DNA of 64,000 bases, taken from positions 24,499,916 to 24,563,915 of the forward strand of contig CALNVZ010003433.1 of assembly GCA_940671915.1 (NCBI GenBank). The letters are read 5' to 3'. This document shows, one piece after another, positions 12,730 to 61,400 of this stretch. A program made the position numbers and the translations under genes. The DNA is from Paracentrotus lividus (lineage: Eukaryota > Echinodermata > Echinoidea > Camarodonta > Echinidae). The notes beneath the pieces were generated by a model that was not told where the DNA came from, did not search any database, and worked only from the letters and a program-made list of their open reading frames with translations. The first letter of the stretch is position 1, and the number at the start of each line of letters is the position of its first letter.

Positions 12730-13495
12730 TTTACTTCTTTGGCCGCAAACATAGATGAGCCAGAGAAGCTTGAAGAATCAAAACTCAAAATGCGGGCAGA
12801 AAATAAGTTGCCATAATGCTAAGCAAGGAAATGTGATGTTTCGTAACAATTTTATGGTTAGCGTCCTTGTTTAAAACATCTCTCACGCTGTCAACTTACT
12901 CTCCCACATGAGGACGATTCCACCGGAGGCCATCGATCCATCGGATTCTTCAGCATTAATTGGAATTGGGTGTCAAAAAGAAAGGAGACAAAAATGAATT
13001 GTAATAATATGAACTTTTATTCATAAGCTGTTTTGATTTAATAAACCTATAAAAAAGCAAGCTAAAAACTTTAAAAACATCAAACATATGTGGCACCCGC
13101 CCCCGTCATCCCCCCGTCCACCCTTTCCTAAGGGGCGGCACTAACAAACTCCTATACCGTTAAGTCCAAAATCTAGGGATATAAGTTAAATTAGTTCGTT
13201 TTACTACAAACCTCAAGGGAGATGAATACACATGTCCTGTGTAAGTATGACTTAAAAACAATGATTGCTTTCGACTTAGGTGATAATTCCGACGACTTAT
13301 TCTGGCTTATCGAAAAACAAAAAAGGAACTAAAGTTAATCATGCACCTAATTTCAAAAAATATTAAAGCGGTGATTATTGAAATTTAGTTTTGATCCATC
13401 AATCACGAGTTTTTGCGAGAAATGTTTAAGAATAATGTGCATGGTTCAGTAAATAATGCGTGATTGGTGATATGAGAGAGGAATCATTAAATAAG
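12730..13495. other. Gene-free stretch
   Basis: Nothing recognisable apart from AT-rich unique-looking sequence and a short C-rich patch near 13,100. Confidence 0.4.
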
Positions 13496-13519
13496 CAATA
13501 AGTTACACTTTCCAATTGA

Positions 13520-13831
13520 TTAATAAACTTCATAATCACCCACTTGTAATAATTTAGAAATCCTTGGATGATCAAACTTTGGGCTCCTTTTTAGGGCCTC
13601 ATTATCAACAACCGTCGCCCTCCCGGTGGGCAAAGTGGAACCACTCACAGTTTTGCAAGAATTTTTCAGATGAACAATGGGAATTTCAGTGATGGCCGTG
13701 GCATTTAAAGTCGGGGCTGAAGAGGAGGTAATGAGTTGCACTTTTCCAGTGATAATATAACCTTCATAATCACCAACAGTATAGTTTTTGGAAATCATTG
13801 ATGACAAAATTGGGTTTCCTTTTATATACAC
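13520..13831 (-). other. Unassigned 103-residue ORF beside the TLR 3' end
   Basis: I recognise no family. The ORF contains two similar segments (VGDYEGYIITGKVQL and VGDYEVY) that come from a 66-bp tandem duplication (13,500-13,565 against 13,733-13,800). It lies just downstream of the TLR stop and may be 3' UTR or flanking DNA. Coding is not shown. Confidence 0.2.
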
Positions 13832-13894
13832 CCTAAAAGGTCCAACTTTACCAGCAGAGTAGACGTTATTTATATCAGTTTATTCCATTTGGTA

Positions 13895-14868
13895 TCAATC
13901 ATTTGGTCTGAGATTGATTGTCAATTCTTGGCCATTCATTCTCACGAGTATTCCCTGTCCCTCTCTGTCCGCTGGCAGTTAGAGATAGGTTCTGTGGCCG
14001 TCACTGGGTACAACCCGCGCTAAGAAAGTGTTATCCGATCCGGGAAATGTCACTCAAGGAAAGACAGACACGTAACTCGGTCTGAGAGGTGTCAACTCCA
14101 TCATGATCCACTGGCAAACCGGACAAAATGCACACTTGAGCATGAACTCAAGCAGGATTCATGATGCGCGCTCTTGCATACAGACCGAACGGTTCTTGTA
14201 TAGCTATGGGTACACATAGTAAACGGAGTAAGTAATCGCATACCCAGCACGGGTAGTCCATTCACAACAAGACGGTTCCTCTGGAACTGTGTGGAGAGAT
14301 GTTCTTGAGGCCACGGTCGAAGACTAGTTCAGACGGCATGTCTTCGTCATCTTATAGAGATGAATATTGACAATCGAACTACGTCAGTCGGTCATGGGCT
14401 ATGAGCATCTGATTATCGATATACCGAGCCAGTATTCGTAGCTTTTAAGAGAGAGTTTGTGTCGATCTTGCCATACGATTATGATGCCACGAGAACGACA
14501 ATGATGACGACTGCAGGAATAATGCTGATTTGGAATCAAGGAGATAAAGAAGCAACAAGACGTTCGGTCGGCACTACATCTATCACCAGGATTAGAATTT
14601 AACTAGGGGTTCTCGTCCTCTGAAGGTGCCCCAAGGAATACTGCCAAGAGATCAAATAGGTCTATTTGTTAGCGACCGAAGAAATCTACATTAGGTCCTT
14701 TTAAACAATGGTAAACACTCCAACCAAGTTTAAAATCAATTTGGTGACCGAAATCATGAACAGCAGAAAATGAGGATGAATTTATTGGGTCAAAGTACTT
14801 TTTTGTTAAAACCGTCAATTTGTTATTTGATAATGTCAAGTTGCAGTAAGTGTTATTTGCAAACAGAG
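13895..14868 (-). pseudogene. Toll-like receptor C-terminal part (LRR C-cap, membrane helix, TIR domain), broken by indels
   Basis: Reading across frames on the minus strand gives the expected TLR tail in order: a last LRR (ANNTYCNLTLSNNKLTVL), an LRR C-cap segment (SIPWGTFRGREPLVKF at about 14,596-14,643, then NPGDRCSADRTSC), a membrane helix (ISIIPAVVIIVVLVA, about 14,490-14,540), TIR fragments (FDVN and DDED near 14,340-14,385; VLGM near 14,240; LEDIP near 14,030-14,060) and a TINLRPND* end at 13,895. With the ectodomain this makes about 905 residues, normal for a TLR. Breaks are frequent and become dense below about 14,590, resembling the insertion-rich noise at 33-38 kb. Poor base calls are therefore as likely as a true pseudogene. 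Confidence 0.75.
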
Positions 14869-16608
14869 TCAGCGCAGTGAGGATAAAATGTTGCCTTCAA
14901 TGTCGAGAGTTGTTATTTGATAAGACTGTTTCAGTAGATCATAATGAAGCTTTTGAATGTTATTTCCTTTCAAATTCAGAATCCTAAGCGAGACCAAGCC
15001 TGTAAAGAAAAGGGGAGGAAGGTACGGGATCCCACATCCATCTAAATGGAGTTCTTGTAAAGCAGAGAGATGTCGAAAGATACCAGATGGCAAGTGGCTC
15101 CCAAGACCAAGACCGTCGTTTCTGCTCAAATGCAAAGTTGTCAGGTTCAGAAGACCATCGAAGACAGAAACATTGACCGTTGCATCCCACAAGTGACGGG
15201 ACTGGAGCCCCATATCTTTGATTTCGAGATGTTGGATGGATTGTGCGTTGTTAAATGAAACCCCAGGTATCAAAGGGGGTACTGTATTACCATTGTTCAG
15301 CTGAAGAGATTGTAACATGGGGGTGATTAATACCCAACGGTAAATACTGCACTCTGACAAATCAAGAATCTGAAGATTTCCAAGCCCAGCAAATGCTTTA
15401 GGTTCTAAAACAGCAAGGTCCCCGTTATAGGACAATCCAAGCAGCAATAGATTATCCAAACCGAGAAACGTGAATGATTTGACTTCCTTTAAATTGTTCC
15501 CATCTAAGTGTAACTCGTCCAAGTTTACTGACCAATTGCGATTGTGTGGGTTAATGGAATCTATCTGGTTGAAGCGTAAATTAAGAACTCCTAACTCACG
15601 CATCCCTTGAAAGTAGTTCGGGTCAACATTAGTTATCATGTTTCTACTAAGATCAAGTTCGTTAAGTAATGTCAAATTGGAGAAGGCGAATGGATAAAGC
15701 ATTCTTAGTTTAAAGTCTAAACTCAAAACCAAAAGAGAAACATTGTGCATTGGATAAAATAAATCTTTAGGAAGGATCTTCACTTTGGTGCTAAAGATAT
15801 ATAACTCGCGTGTCTCGGACTGTGAAACCCCAATAAAAATGTTTTTTAGAACTTCTTCCGACAAAGGATAATCACCGAGATACAATGTACTGGCATTTAA
15901 TTTTGCAATCACGTCAGGATCGACCGTTTCGATGGGATTGTTTCTTAGGTCCAGAGAACAAGAGTGGCACTCGAAAATAAAATTTTCCGTCGTCAATCTA
16001 TTAATTCTGTTGTAACTTAGATCAACCTTCGCATTCTCAACATGTGAACTGATGTCAATGAATGTTAACTCATTAAAGCAAAGACTTGCTTCAAGTAACA
16101 ATGGGCTCCATTTTAGAATATCGTTAGGAAGTACTCTAAGATTTGATTCCAAACTAAGATAAATCAGTTTTCTGGCCCATTTGAAGAGACCGGAATCTGG
16201 TAGCACTAAGTGAGGATTGTCATTAAAATACAGCTTCGTAATATCTTTTAGAGGGTAGAGAGCATTTGATGCTATTACTTTGATGTCATTGAAAGAAAGG
16301 TCCAATTGTTTGATTCGCACGTATCTTTCAAATGAAAATGTATGTAGAGCTGTGATATTATTTTTTCTCAGATATAGGATCTCAACATCGACCGACAGGT
16401 TTTGAGGAACAGAATCGAGTCCCTTGTTAAAGCAATCCGCGGATTTCCGTTCAAAGTCCTCATCACACACCTCATTAACACTCCTCATTTCTAGACCATT
16501 AGACCTTTTCCGCATCGCCACATCCCCATGTAAGGCTTGCACTGAAAAAGAAATCAGAGAACATATTACCACCAAAGGAAGAACCGTCAAAGCACGTTTG
16601 AATGCCAT
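14869..16608 (-). CDS. Toll-like receptor, intact N-terminal part (signal peptide and LRR ectodomain)
   Basis: The 579-residue ORF starts with a hydrophobic signal peptide (MAFKRALTVLPLVVICSLIS), then a cysteine-containing N-cap (VCDEDFERKSADC) and about 18-20 leucine-rich repeats of the LxxLxLxxN type, for example LNELDLSRNMITNVDP and LRILNLKGNNIQKL. The coding part is one uninterrupted exon. A TTTTCAG acceptor just above the ATG (exon edge 16,623) suggests an intron in the 5' UTR, a layout common in echinoderm TLRs. The reading frame closes at 14,869, but the next frame carries on with ANNTYCNLTLSNNKLTVL, so this is a frameshift and not the natural C-terminus. Such receptors sit in the cell or endosomal membrane and signal in innate immunity; the ligand cannot be read from sequence. 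Confidence 0.9.
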   Translation of the reverse strand: MAFKRALTVLPLVVICSLISFSVQALHGDVAMRKRSNGLEMRSVNEVCDEDFERKSADCFNKGLDSVPQNLSVDVEILYLRKNNITALHTFSFERYVRIKQLDLSFNDIKVIASNALYPLKDITKLYFNDNPHLVLPDSGLFKWARKLIYLSLESNLRVLPNDILKWSPLLLEASLCFNELTFIDISSHVENAKVDLSYNRINRLTTENFIFECHSCSLDLRNNPIETVDPDVIAKLNASTLYLGDYPLSEEVLKNIFIGVSQSETRELYIFSTKVKILPKDLFYPMHNVSLLVLSLDFKLRMLYPFAFSNLTLLNELDLSRNMITNVDPNYFQGMRELGVLNLRFNQIDSINPHNRNWSVNLDELHLDGNNLKEVKSFTFLGLDNLLLLGLSYNGDLAVLEPKAFAGLGNLQILDLSECSIYRWVLITPMLQSLQLNNGNTVPPLIPGVSFNNAQSIQHLEIKDMGLQSRHLWDATVNVSVFDGLLNLTTLHLSRNDGLGLGSHLPSGIFRHLSALQELHLDGCGIPYLPPLFFTGLVSLRILNLKGNNIQKLHYDLLKQSYQITTLDIEGNILSSLR

Positions 16609-16623
16609 GATGACTGAGGCCGT

Positions 16624-18500
16624 CTGAAAAGAATATAGTTTAAATGATATTAAATGGTTCGTTAATTAGAGTTTGCTTGCTCTATTTTTTGTTTGAACAA
16701 TACGTAGGCGAAATTTTTGTTAACTGATCATTAAATCAGAAAAGAATCAAGAAAGTAGCTTCAGTCATTCTAGTTTCACTTGCCAGGAAATGTATTTTAG
16801 TTTCATAAAAACATTTCCTTGAAATTAGACCTACAGAAAATGCTAATTTATTACAGACACGGAATCAGGATTTAGTCAGTGAGATAAAAAAAAAATATTC
16901 ACTGACCAACCCCATCCCTATACTCATTTTCTGCCCTTTCCTTTGTTTTGTTGTTTTTTGGTGTGGGGGGGGGGGCATATTTGTTTGGCCAGGGATAGTG
17001 GAAGGTATGTGAGGATTAGAGTTGAAAAAGTGTTTGAGTTTGGTTCGGGTTCTTCACATTTATGTATATGATTGGAATGGTTTTTGAAATGGGTGATCTT
17101 TATTCCTGATAAAGGACTTTACACTGTATGCTTACTAAAAAATGTATTGCTGAATAGCAGCTGAACATGATCGCAATGCAAAAGATAAACATGTACCATA
17201 TGGGCGGATACAAAATTGGGGTGAAAAAATAATTAAGAATTTGCAGATAACAATCTTACTTCAGTAAAATTTCTTACTCCAACCCTTGACCCACACAGTG
17301 CACGGAACAGGCGTCAAACCAATAACACTACACCTCATGTGCGTTGATTTTGAAGGGGTCTAATAACCCCCTCCTTCCCTACCTGCAGGGTACAGACAAG
17401 ATATTGCAGTTTCCCTTTCGTTCAAGCAACCTTTCCACATATTTTTGAAAGATACCAGTTACTGTCTTTGTCGTTTCTGCACACACCCGGTGCTTCTGCA
17501 TTGATAGCAGGAATGAATAGTCCATACAGTTTGTTGTGTCCACTTTGGAATGATGCCAAAATACCCTCATTTGCATATGAAACTTTAAGTACAAACTGGA
17601 AAGTACAACTTACTTGTTACGACGTTTCGCCAATTAACAATTGGCTTCCCCGGGTGAATGACGTCCCGCTGAAGGGAAGGCCTTTATATAGCTTGAGATT
17701 GTGCAAGTTCAGTGTGCACTAGTGCGCGAAAGACGGCTTGGAATCTTTTGAATCTTTTGAAGAATCTACATCAGTTTACCCTCATTTGCATCATCGAACC
17801 TTCCTGGGCACCTTTGCAGAAAAGTTACTACATGTATTATAATGCAGCTCGGGCAGTATTTATTAGACCAAGCTGTTTTTCCTAAGGGTTTCTTCTCTCT
17901 TGCCATCCCTGGACATTCTGGATTCAAGATTTCAAAGAGCTCTGTCTTGTTGACTAGCTCGTCTTCATGCATCTGGCCTGTCTTTGATTTCAGTCCAAAG
18001 ATTCAAAAACACTGAAGCCCTTAATATGAAAAACAGCTTGGTTTAATATTTTTTTTTGGGTCTAATAATTTTTTCCCCGAGCTGTAGTTACTTTGCCGTC
18101 AATGGCAAGTTTCATGAAATAGTGCATTTTAATTGGCTGTTGAGCAACGTTGCCATTACCATTGATGGCAGATTTACTATTAATAGTAACCGTTTGTACA
18201 ATGAGACCCATGCAGGTATTTTCAATGCTACTATGGACGCCTCCTGGAAGAAAACCTCTGATTTTCTCTCTACATGCACATCTCACATCCTCGCTCAATC
18301 ATTCACTGTGTGTCATCCTATCTACCGGGTAAGCAGTTAGCGGTGTGCACCTAGTAAAATGTATATACTATATCACAAAGAAAATAAGAATGATAATAAT
18401 AAATGCTGCTTTTCTTTCTTTTGAAAATTTTAATGCACCATTATTTTACATATGAGAGAACAAAATGTTCATTTGCTTGGTACAGTTACACAAGTTTGAA
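16624..18500. other. Upstream region of the TLR gene
   Basis: No coding similarity. It should contain the 5' UTR intron, any upstream exon and the promoter of the TLR. A G run at about 16,964 is the only simple repeat. Confidence 0.35.
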
Positions 18501-18504
18501 TTAA

Positions 18505-18826
18505 GAGGCATGAGACAGAGAAATTTCAAAAAAAGAGGAAAATTGCTACCAGTGAGGGAGTGTAACGACCGAAATTTGCAATTTTAGGTATAGAAAATTC
18601 ACAATTTCTTTGGCTGCAACTTCGTCAAATCAATTTCGTGTTCCAAGTCTACACACAGTGAGAGCGGAAAATATTTCCAGAACACACAATGAAAACACCG
18701 CTGAAAACGCCTCCACTATGTACATGCAAAAAAAAAATTTGATTTGTTTTTTTGTTTTTGTTTTTTGTTTTTTTAAATTTCAAAATCGGCGGAAATCGGC
18801 GGATCCGCGGAGAAAAATCATGCCTG
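18505..18826. mobile_element. MITE with CAGGCATGA ends, copy 1
   Basis: The ends are GAGGCATGA (left) and TCATGCCTG (right), flanked on both sides by AATTAA, a 6-bp target duplication. Internal sequence (GGAAAATTGCTACCAGTGAG, TTTCTTTGGCTGCAACTTC, CGGAGAAAAATCATGCCTG) is shared with the element at 57,165-58,216. Confidence 0.75.
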
Positions 18827-19268
18827 AATTAAACAGACAGAGGGAAAAAAGAACGTCAAGAAATATTAAAATGATATGATATAGAGTTTAGAGAACTGTA
18901 TTCGAATTCTGTTTGCTTCCCCTTCACTTTCAAACAAAATATCTTTCATTTTGCAAGGGAAGCAATATCTCTAAATTTGTCTTGATTAGAAGTCAGATAA
19001 ATGTACGTACAAGCAGAGAGAGAATAAAAATAGCATAGTATTCCCTACATTGCAAATTCCTGAATGGTATACCTTTATTATTCGTCAATATATCAGAATA
19101 TTATTCCTCACTAAAAAGGTTGAGGGAGGGGAAGAAAAAGAGAAAGATACACAAATCAATGTCAGGTATGTATACAAGAGTTCACATTATACAGCTCAAA
19201 TCATATAACGAAATAATTGTGAGTAATCGTACATGCAGCTCACCTTAGCGTCAGAATCTACTTGTCAT

Positions 19269-19405
19269 ATCCCAGTATCGGACGCAGCCTGACATCACAC
19301 AATGAATGTATCGGGCCCATGTGTAAACATAACAGAGCCGCTCTTGTCCCTAGACAATTGGGCCTGATAAATGTATTCAATTCAGATATCTTGAATCCGC
19401 GCCTG
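19269..19405. repeat. Fold-back element, copy 2
   Basis: Same structure as the palindrome at 851-983: AATGAATGTATCGGGCCCA opposite GACAATTGGGCCTGATAAAT, with AGAGCCGCTCTTGTCCC between, ending ATCCGCGCCTG. More diverged than the first copy. Confidence 0.65.
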
Positions 19406-19954
19406 TATCCAATACCATGGTTACAGCAAGGCATGTACCTCTCTATATCTGGACCTTCTTTCATAAAAAGTTTGGATTCTACACAACTCAAAATTTAATA
19501 AAAAGTTTGGATTCTACGCAACTCAAAATTTCAATCACAAGTCCCAAATATGCGATCCTGATTGGTTGTAAATCAAGGTGCGTTTGATTTTCTTTAAAGT
19601 TGTACATGTTTTCAGAGACCTGGAACAAGGTTGAAATGCAAATACAAATCGTAGGATTTAGCAGCAGCACGATGCAAGCTGCTGGAAACATACTTGCAAA
19701 CACGAAATCACAACGATCTATGTTGTGGATATTATAACAAAGACCCCCCCCCCCCCTCCCACAATAAAAAAAAAAAAAAAAGAATCAGGATTGGTCAAAG
19801 TGGAAAACATATTATCAGCTCTCTGCTGATGAGCCTAACAAATGGACCACAAAGTGGGACGCAACGGTTCAAATCCTCAGTTGCACGTCTGTTGGATGAT
19901 GAAATTAAAGGTCACATCTCAGACGTAAATAATCATTTCAAATCAACCACTTAA

Positions 19955-20125
19955 CCATTTACGTTCTAATACATCTGTTGAATCATTTAAAAGACATCTT
20001 AAGACTTATTTATTTTCGTTGTAGATTCTAGTGTACTATTGGAGAGCTCTATGTAAAGCGCATAGAGCAGTTTTTAAATTGATTATGCGCTATATAAGAA
20101 CCAGTTTATTACTATTATTATTATT
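19955..20125 (+). mobile_element. 3' end of a CR1/L2-type LINE
   Basis: TCTGTTGAATCATTTAAAAG followed by ACATCTTAAGACTTATTTAT reads SVESFKRHLKTYLF, the usual C-terminus of a CR1/L2-like reverse transcriptase. It is followed by a GTAAAGCGCATAGAGCAG then TTATGCGCTATATAAG segment and a TATTATTATTATT tail, the standard 3' end of such elements. Only the tail remains. Confidence 0.65.
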
Positions 20126-20658
20126 GCCAAAATCATATACTTTCTAGCCTTCTAAATTCAGACTGATGCATTAGCAGAAAGAATATTTGTCCACAACATG
20201 TCCATATTTGTCTGAGCATTACCAAATGCCTTTTGGCAGAATGAATATACATGTAAAAAATGTTAGAAAGACTATATTAATTCCTCAATTAGAAACTTGT
20301 TTAGAAAGTATTACATGTGACCATTTTCCAAACAAATTGACAAAGCTGACATAATTCAAGCGTATGTAATTTCCACTGTCTGGTACATAACTTAAATTAA
20401 AGCTCATTGAAATAAGATAAAAGATAATATTTATACTTACTTCCACTTTACAAAAAGAAAGAATGAAATATTTTAGTTTTAAATCTGTCTGTCTTTGATA
20501 GTTAAAGAAATAAAAAAAAAAGTTAACACTTAGTCTATGGAGTTTAGTACAGCTGGAACCAAGAGAGTTGGTTTCATAGCCAGGTGCATGTAGTCTTTAT
20601 AAACTGGTGGCTGTTATTAAAAAGTGGACAGGCTACAATTATTTCACCATAATAATGC

Positions 20659-20664
20659 TTTATT
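20659..20664 (-). promoter_or_regulatory. Candidate poly(A) signal of SUPT5H
   Basis: AATAAA on the minus strand, about 205 nt beyond the SUPT5H stop codon. It is a plausible 3'-end signal, but such hexamers are common in AT-rich DNA. Confidence 0.35.
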
Positions 20665-20699
20665 TGTGAAGTATTATTAACTGGGGAATAGCATGTCTG

Positions 20700-20813
20700 C
20701 ATAGAAAGGTGGCCACTAAAGATAGGTAACAGATTCATTCATAAAGCTTAGCTAGCATTTTTCAGTTGTAGATTATTGATATTGGCAGCCCCTACACTCT
20801 ATCTCCATGTTTT
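20700..20813 (-). repeat. Decayed tandem copy of the SUPT5H exon 22 end in the 3' UTR
   Basis: Aligns with 20,833-20,945: GGTGGCCACTA, AAAGCTTAGCTAGCATTTTT, CAGTTG-AGA-T-TTGATAT and CAG-CCC are kept with scattered substitutions. The functional copy is the upstream one, which reads through to KMLAKLYK*. Confidence 0.75.
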
Positions 20814-20867
20814 AGTCTACAGTTGGTCTTTATACAGAGAGGTGGCCACTATAGACAAGTAACAATA

Positions 20868-58327
<37,460 letters not shown>

Positions 58328-59417
58328 GGTGGCCTACTACGACGTCCAATCAGATCACAGTCAACAATACAACGTCCAATCAGACTGGGAGTAGAACACG
58401 TGCGTCTTGATGTTAACTGGAAGAAATATAAAAAATCAATAATAATTACACCCATATTCTTAACCGAAGACTGAATTTGTAGAGTAGGAAGTTTGTGCAG
58501 TGCTATATTGTGCTATCCTTTTTGAGCATCAGACAAAAGGATCACGAAAATAGAACCATACAAATTTCTGACTCCTACGAACTCAGTCTTCAAATGGTTC
58601 ATAATATGGGCCTTAGAGTCTAGATCTAGTCCATACAAACCTGATCTAAATTCGTTGAAGAGGCTTTACAGAATTTTCACCAAACTCATTTTGCGTAGGC
58701 CTACATCGCCTGCTCATTAAAGGTGATTGGAAGCATGTGATAAACATGCTAAAATTAAGATTTCTCACGCACTCTTTGGTATCCTATTTTCACTCACTTT
58801 CATTTCCGAATTTGTTAGATAATAGTTGAACAAGTTCATTTTTGCCGCTATTAGCAGATGCGGCGGTCCAGAAAATGATAATTCACCCCCCAGTTCATGT
58901 GTACTTTTATGACTTGTCCATTACGTGTCAATCAGTGTGTTATAGCTATGGAGATAATGGCAGAGTAGCTATAGATGAAAGATAAAGCTTCAGTGAGTGG
59001 ATTTAGCTGGGGAGCTATTTGTGCAGCGGCTTTAACAAGGAAGGGTCCAGTAGGCTAATTTGAGACCATCATTGTTTTTGTATAATGGCCTAGGCTCTGA
59101 GTAGGCCTAATTGGACATTTTGCCCAGTTCTTGCACCTAGGCCTATTTGTGAAGGCAAGTCTTGCCATTTTGGTGACAAAGTGACATCTCAATTGTCAGC
59201 ATACGTCCGGAAGTGGCTGAATCACGTTCCGTCTCGGTCAGTCACACGCTCTGATCCTGAATTGAACCGGGGGAGAGCTTTGCTCGTTTAGCCAATCAGA
59301 GACCAAAAACCTCAGCACAACAGCACTCAGCAGGCCTAGCTATCATTGAGTATGAAGAAGCTTGTAGCTAATGTTAGGGTTTCGGATGCAGCCCCGTTCA
59401 CTCGTACACATTACTCA

Positions 59418-59438
59418 CCTGCTCAATCAATCTCAGAC
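59418..59438 (-). promoter_or_regulatory. Candidate splice donor of a SUPT5H 5' UTR exon
   Basis: GAGCAG|GTGAGTAATG is a near-consensus donor. Together with the acceptor ending at 58,417 it would define a 5' UTR intron of about 1 kb. The alternative is the donor at 61,257. No transcript evidence. Confidence 0.3.
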
Positions 59439-59905
59439 CAGTGTTTCCACTCTTCCCGAAATTCTGGAAATTTCAGGAAATTTTGCCATTTTTAAAGAAT
59501 TTTTCAGGAAGTGAAATAATTCCAGGAAATTTCGGGAAATCTGAAAATAAAGATGTAGATCTAAACAATATCTGAATGTAAAAAAATTTGAATAAACATG
59601 ATATTTATAGCACTATTTGCCTCTTTTTAGAACTCAAAATTTTTTGGCTCGCGCTTTGCGCTCGCATGATTGATTTTGTTCATATTTCATGGAGTGCGCA
59701 GGCAAAAAGACATCTTGAAATTCCTTAATTTCTGGTCACTGCACGGGAGCTACTAGGCATACTTCAAGCTTCCTCTTCCATTATTCAGAGTTTGTTTTCA
59801 AGCAAATTGGAAGATTTCTGGAAATACCACTGAATTCCGGGAAATTTTGGTCCCATGCATAATTTCGGGAATTTTTTTTCTTGAGCAGTGCCAGTGGAAA
59901 CACTG
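59439..59905. mobile_element. hAT-type MITE upstream of SUPT5H
   Basis: Perfect 12-bp ends CAGTGTTTCCAC and GTGGAAACACTG. Flanks TCTCAGAC and TCTCACAT look like a diverged 8-bp target duplication. The interior is full of GGAAATTTC/GGGAAATTT words and one GCTCGCGCTTTGCGCTCGC motif. Confidence 0.75.
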
Positions 59906-60098
59906 TCTCACATTGTCTCACTTCACACTCGTCAACTCTTTTTTTCTTAGTATTATTTTACTGCCTCCTTCAATTCTGAAGATTCTTGCAGTTTCACCGG
60001 GACGGGCTAGGTGCAATACACCGGGTGAAACACTCTTCTCTTTGTCGAATAGTGTATTGGTTTTAACGTGCATAGGGCCATGTGTAGCTCTCCCATAC

Positions 60099-60249
60099 CA
60101 GGCGCGTATCCAGGATTTGGTACCCCGGGGGGCCCGATGTGATTTTGATTTTGGCACCCCCCAGTGGATCGAAAAAGGTACATCCTTTTTTTTCCCCGTT
60201 ACACCGGGTGAGCCAAAAGGTACACTCAAATTTTTTCACGCCACGCTAG

Positions 60250-60286
<37 letters not shown>

Positions 60287-60484
60287 GGCCCTTGGCCAAC
60301 CTTAAGGTCAATACATCACCTGTAGTGTAGCCACTGTAGGGGTAGGTTTCAGATGTCCATCGCCAAATCATGTAGACTCTATATTTTTTTTTTTTTTTAC
60401 ATTTTCTCGATTTTGGTCATTTGGCGCCCTTTTGGGCCGTCACCCCTGGCCCATAAAGCCCCCCCCCCCAGAATACGCGCATGC
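60099..60484. mobile_element. Probable MITE with a poly-G tract
   Basis: GCGCGTATCCAGGAT at the left and its diverged inverse (GAATACGCGCATGC at the right) may be inverted ends. About 35 G residues in a row lie at about 60,249-60,284. No coding potential. Confidence 0.45.
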
Positions 60485-60639
60485 ATACACGGGACCAACA
60501 TTTACGTCCTCTTCCGATGGACGGAGTGTTTTCCAACTGTATACTATTAACACCTGCACTGCACTGAATACAGCGGCGAGGCACGCTATACACACATTAT
60601 AGCATCAGTTTCTTTTGCAAGATGTCTTTCGGCATGCCT

Positions 60640-60720
60640 GGGACTCGCACCCAAGCGTGATCATGCGATCTTGTCCGAAACAAGCGCTCTCACAACTGAG
60701 CTACACCGCCTCTCACTGTC
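60640..60720 (-). ncRNA. tRNA-like sequence or SINE head
   Basis: The minus strand contains TAGCTCAGTTGTGAGAGCGC (A-box-like) and GGGTGCGAGTCCCA (B-box-like), with CTTGTTTCGGACAAG able to form an anticodon-type stem-loop. The acceptor stem pairs poorly and the variable region is long, so a working tRNA is unlikely. A tRNA pseudogene or SINE promoter fits better. Confidence 0.4.
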
Positions 60721-61256
60721 AGCTGCCTCGAGCTCGACCCATCTTCAGTTCAATTTTAAAATGAAATGAAGACTCGAGGATGTAACTCAACAAAGAAAAT
60801 TGTCCGTCAAATTTGTCCTGATTTCTCAATCACTTTCACACTCACGAACAGCCAACACTGCGCTCTAACTCTAAGTCAAGTAAGTAAACACTAACACTCA
60901 GATTCAGAACAGGTCTTCATTCAATTATGAATTGACCATGCATAAGTTAAGGGTAACTTGGTCAATGTTGGTCTTCACTTTAAGTTTACATCCAACAATT
61001 AAAGACAAATGCAAAATCATTCACCACACATTGTCAGAATCATGATTGTGCTTGTTCCAAAATTGAAGGGAAAAAATTAAATGCTGGAATCTTTTCTTAT
61101 GACTTTTAATTTAATTTTCATATTTTAATCACAATAATAATTCGAGGTCGGTTAGGAGGGTGCCTAATTACTTATACTGCTGACTTTATCCCTTCGACTG
61201 CGCCTGTATTAATTGCTAATTCCTTCATTCAAAGACAAAGCAATTGATTAACTTAC

Positions 61257-61400
61257 CAGTGTTTTGAGTGCGAGTCAAGACAAGAGACCAAAGGCAAAGA
61301 CTGATCACCGACTCAAGACAGACGGAGACGAGATTTCTCAGGTACCGGTACGTACGTAGTATCGTCGCCTGAGCTTAGCCGTGATGGAACCTCGGCTTCT
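61257..61400 (-). promoter_or_regulatory. Candidate far-upstream 5' UTR exon end of SUPT5H
   Basis: CAAAACACTG|GTAAGTTAAT at 61,257 is a strong donor with no coding role. It could splice to exon 1 or belong to nothing. The upper boundary is a guess. Confidence 0.2.

Noticed and set aside
12132..12788. Long poly-S/L/F and poly-K/E/R ORFs
   Set aside because: Produced by the GAA-type polypurine tract on both strands.
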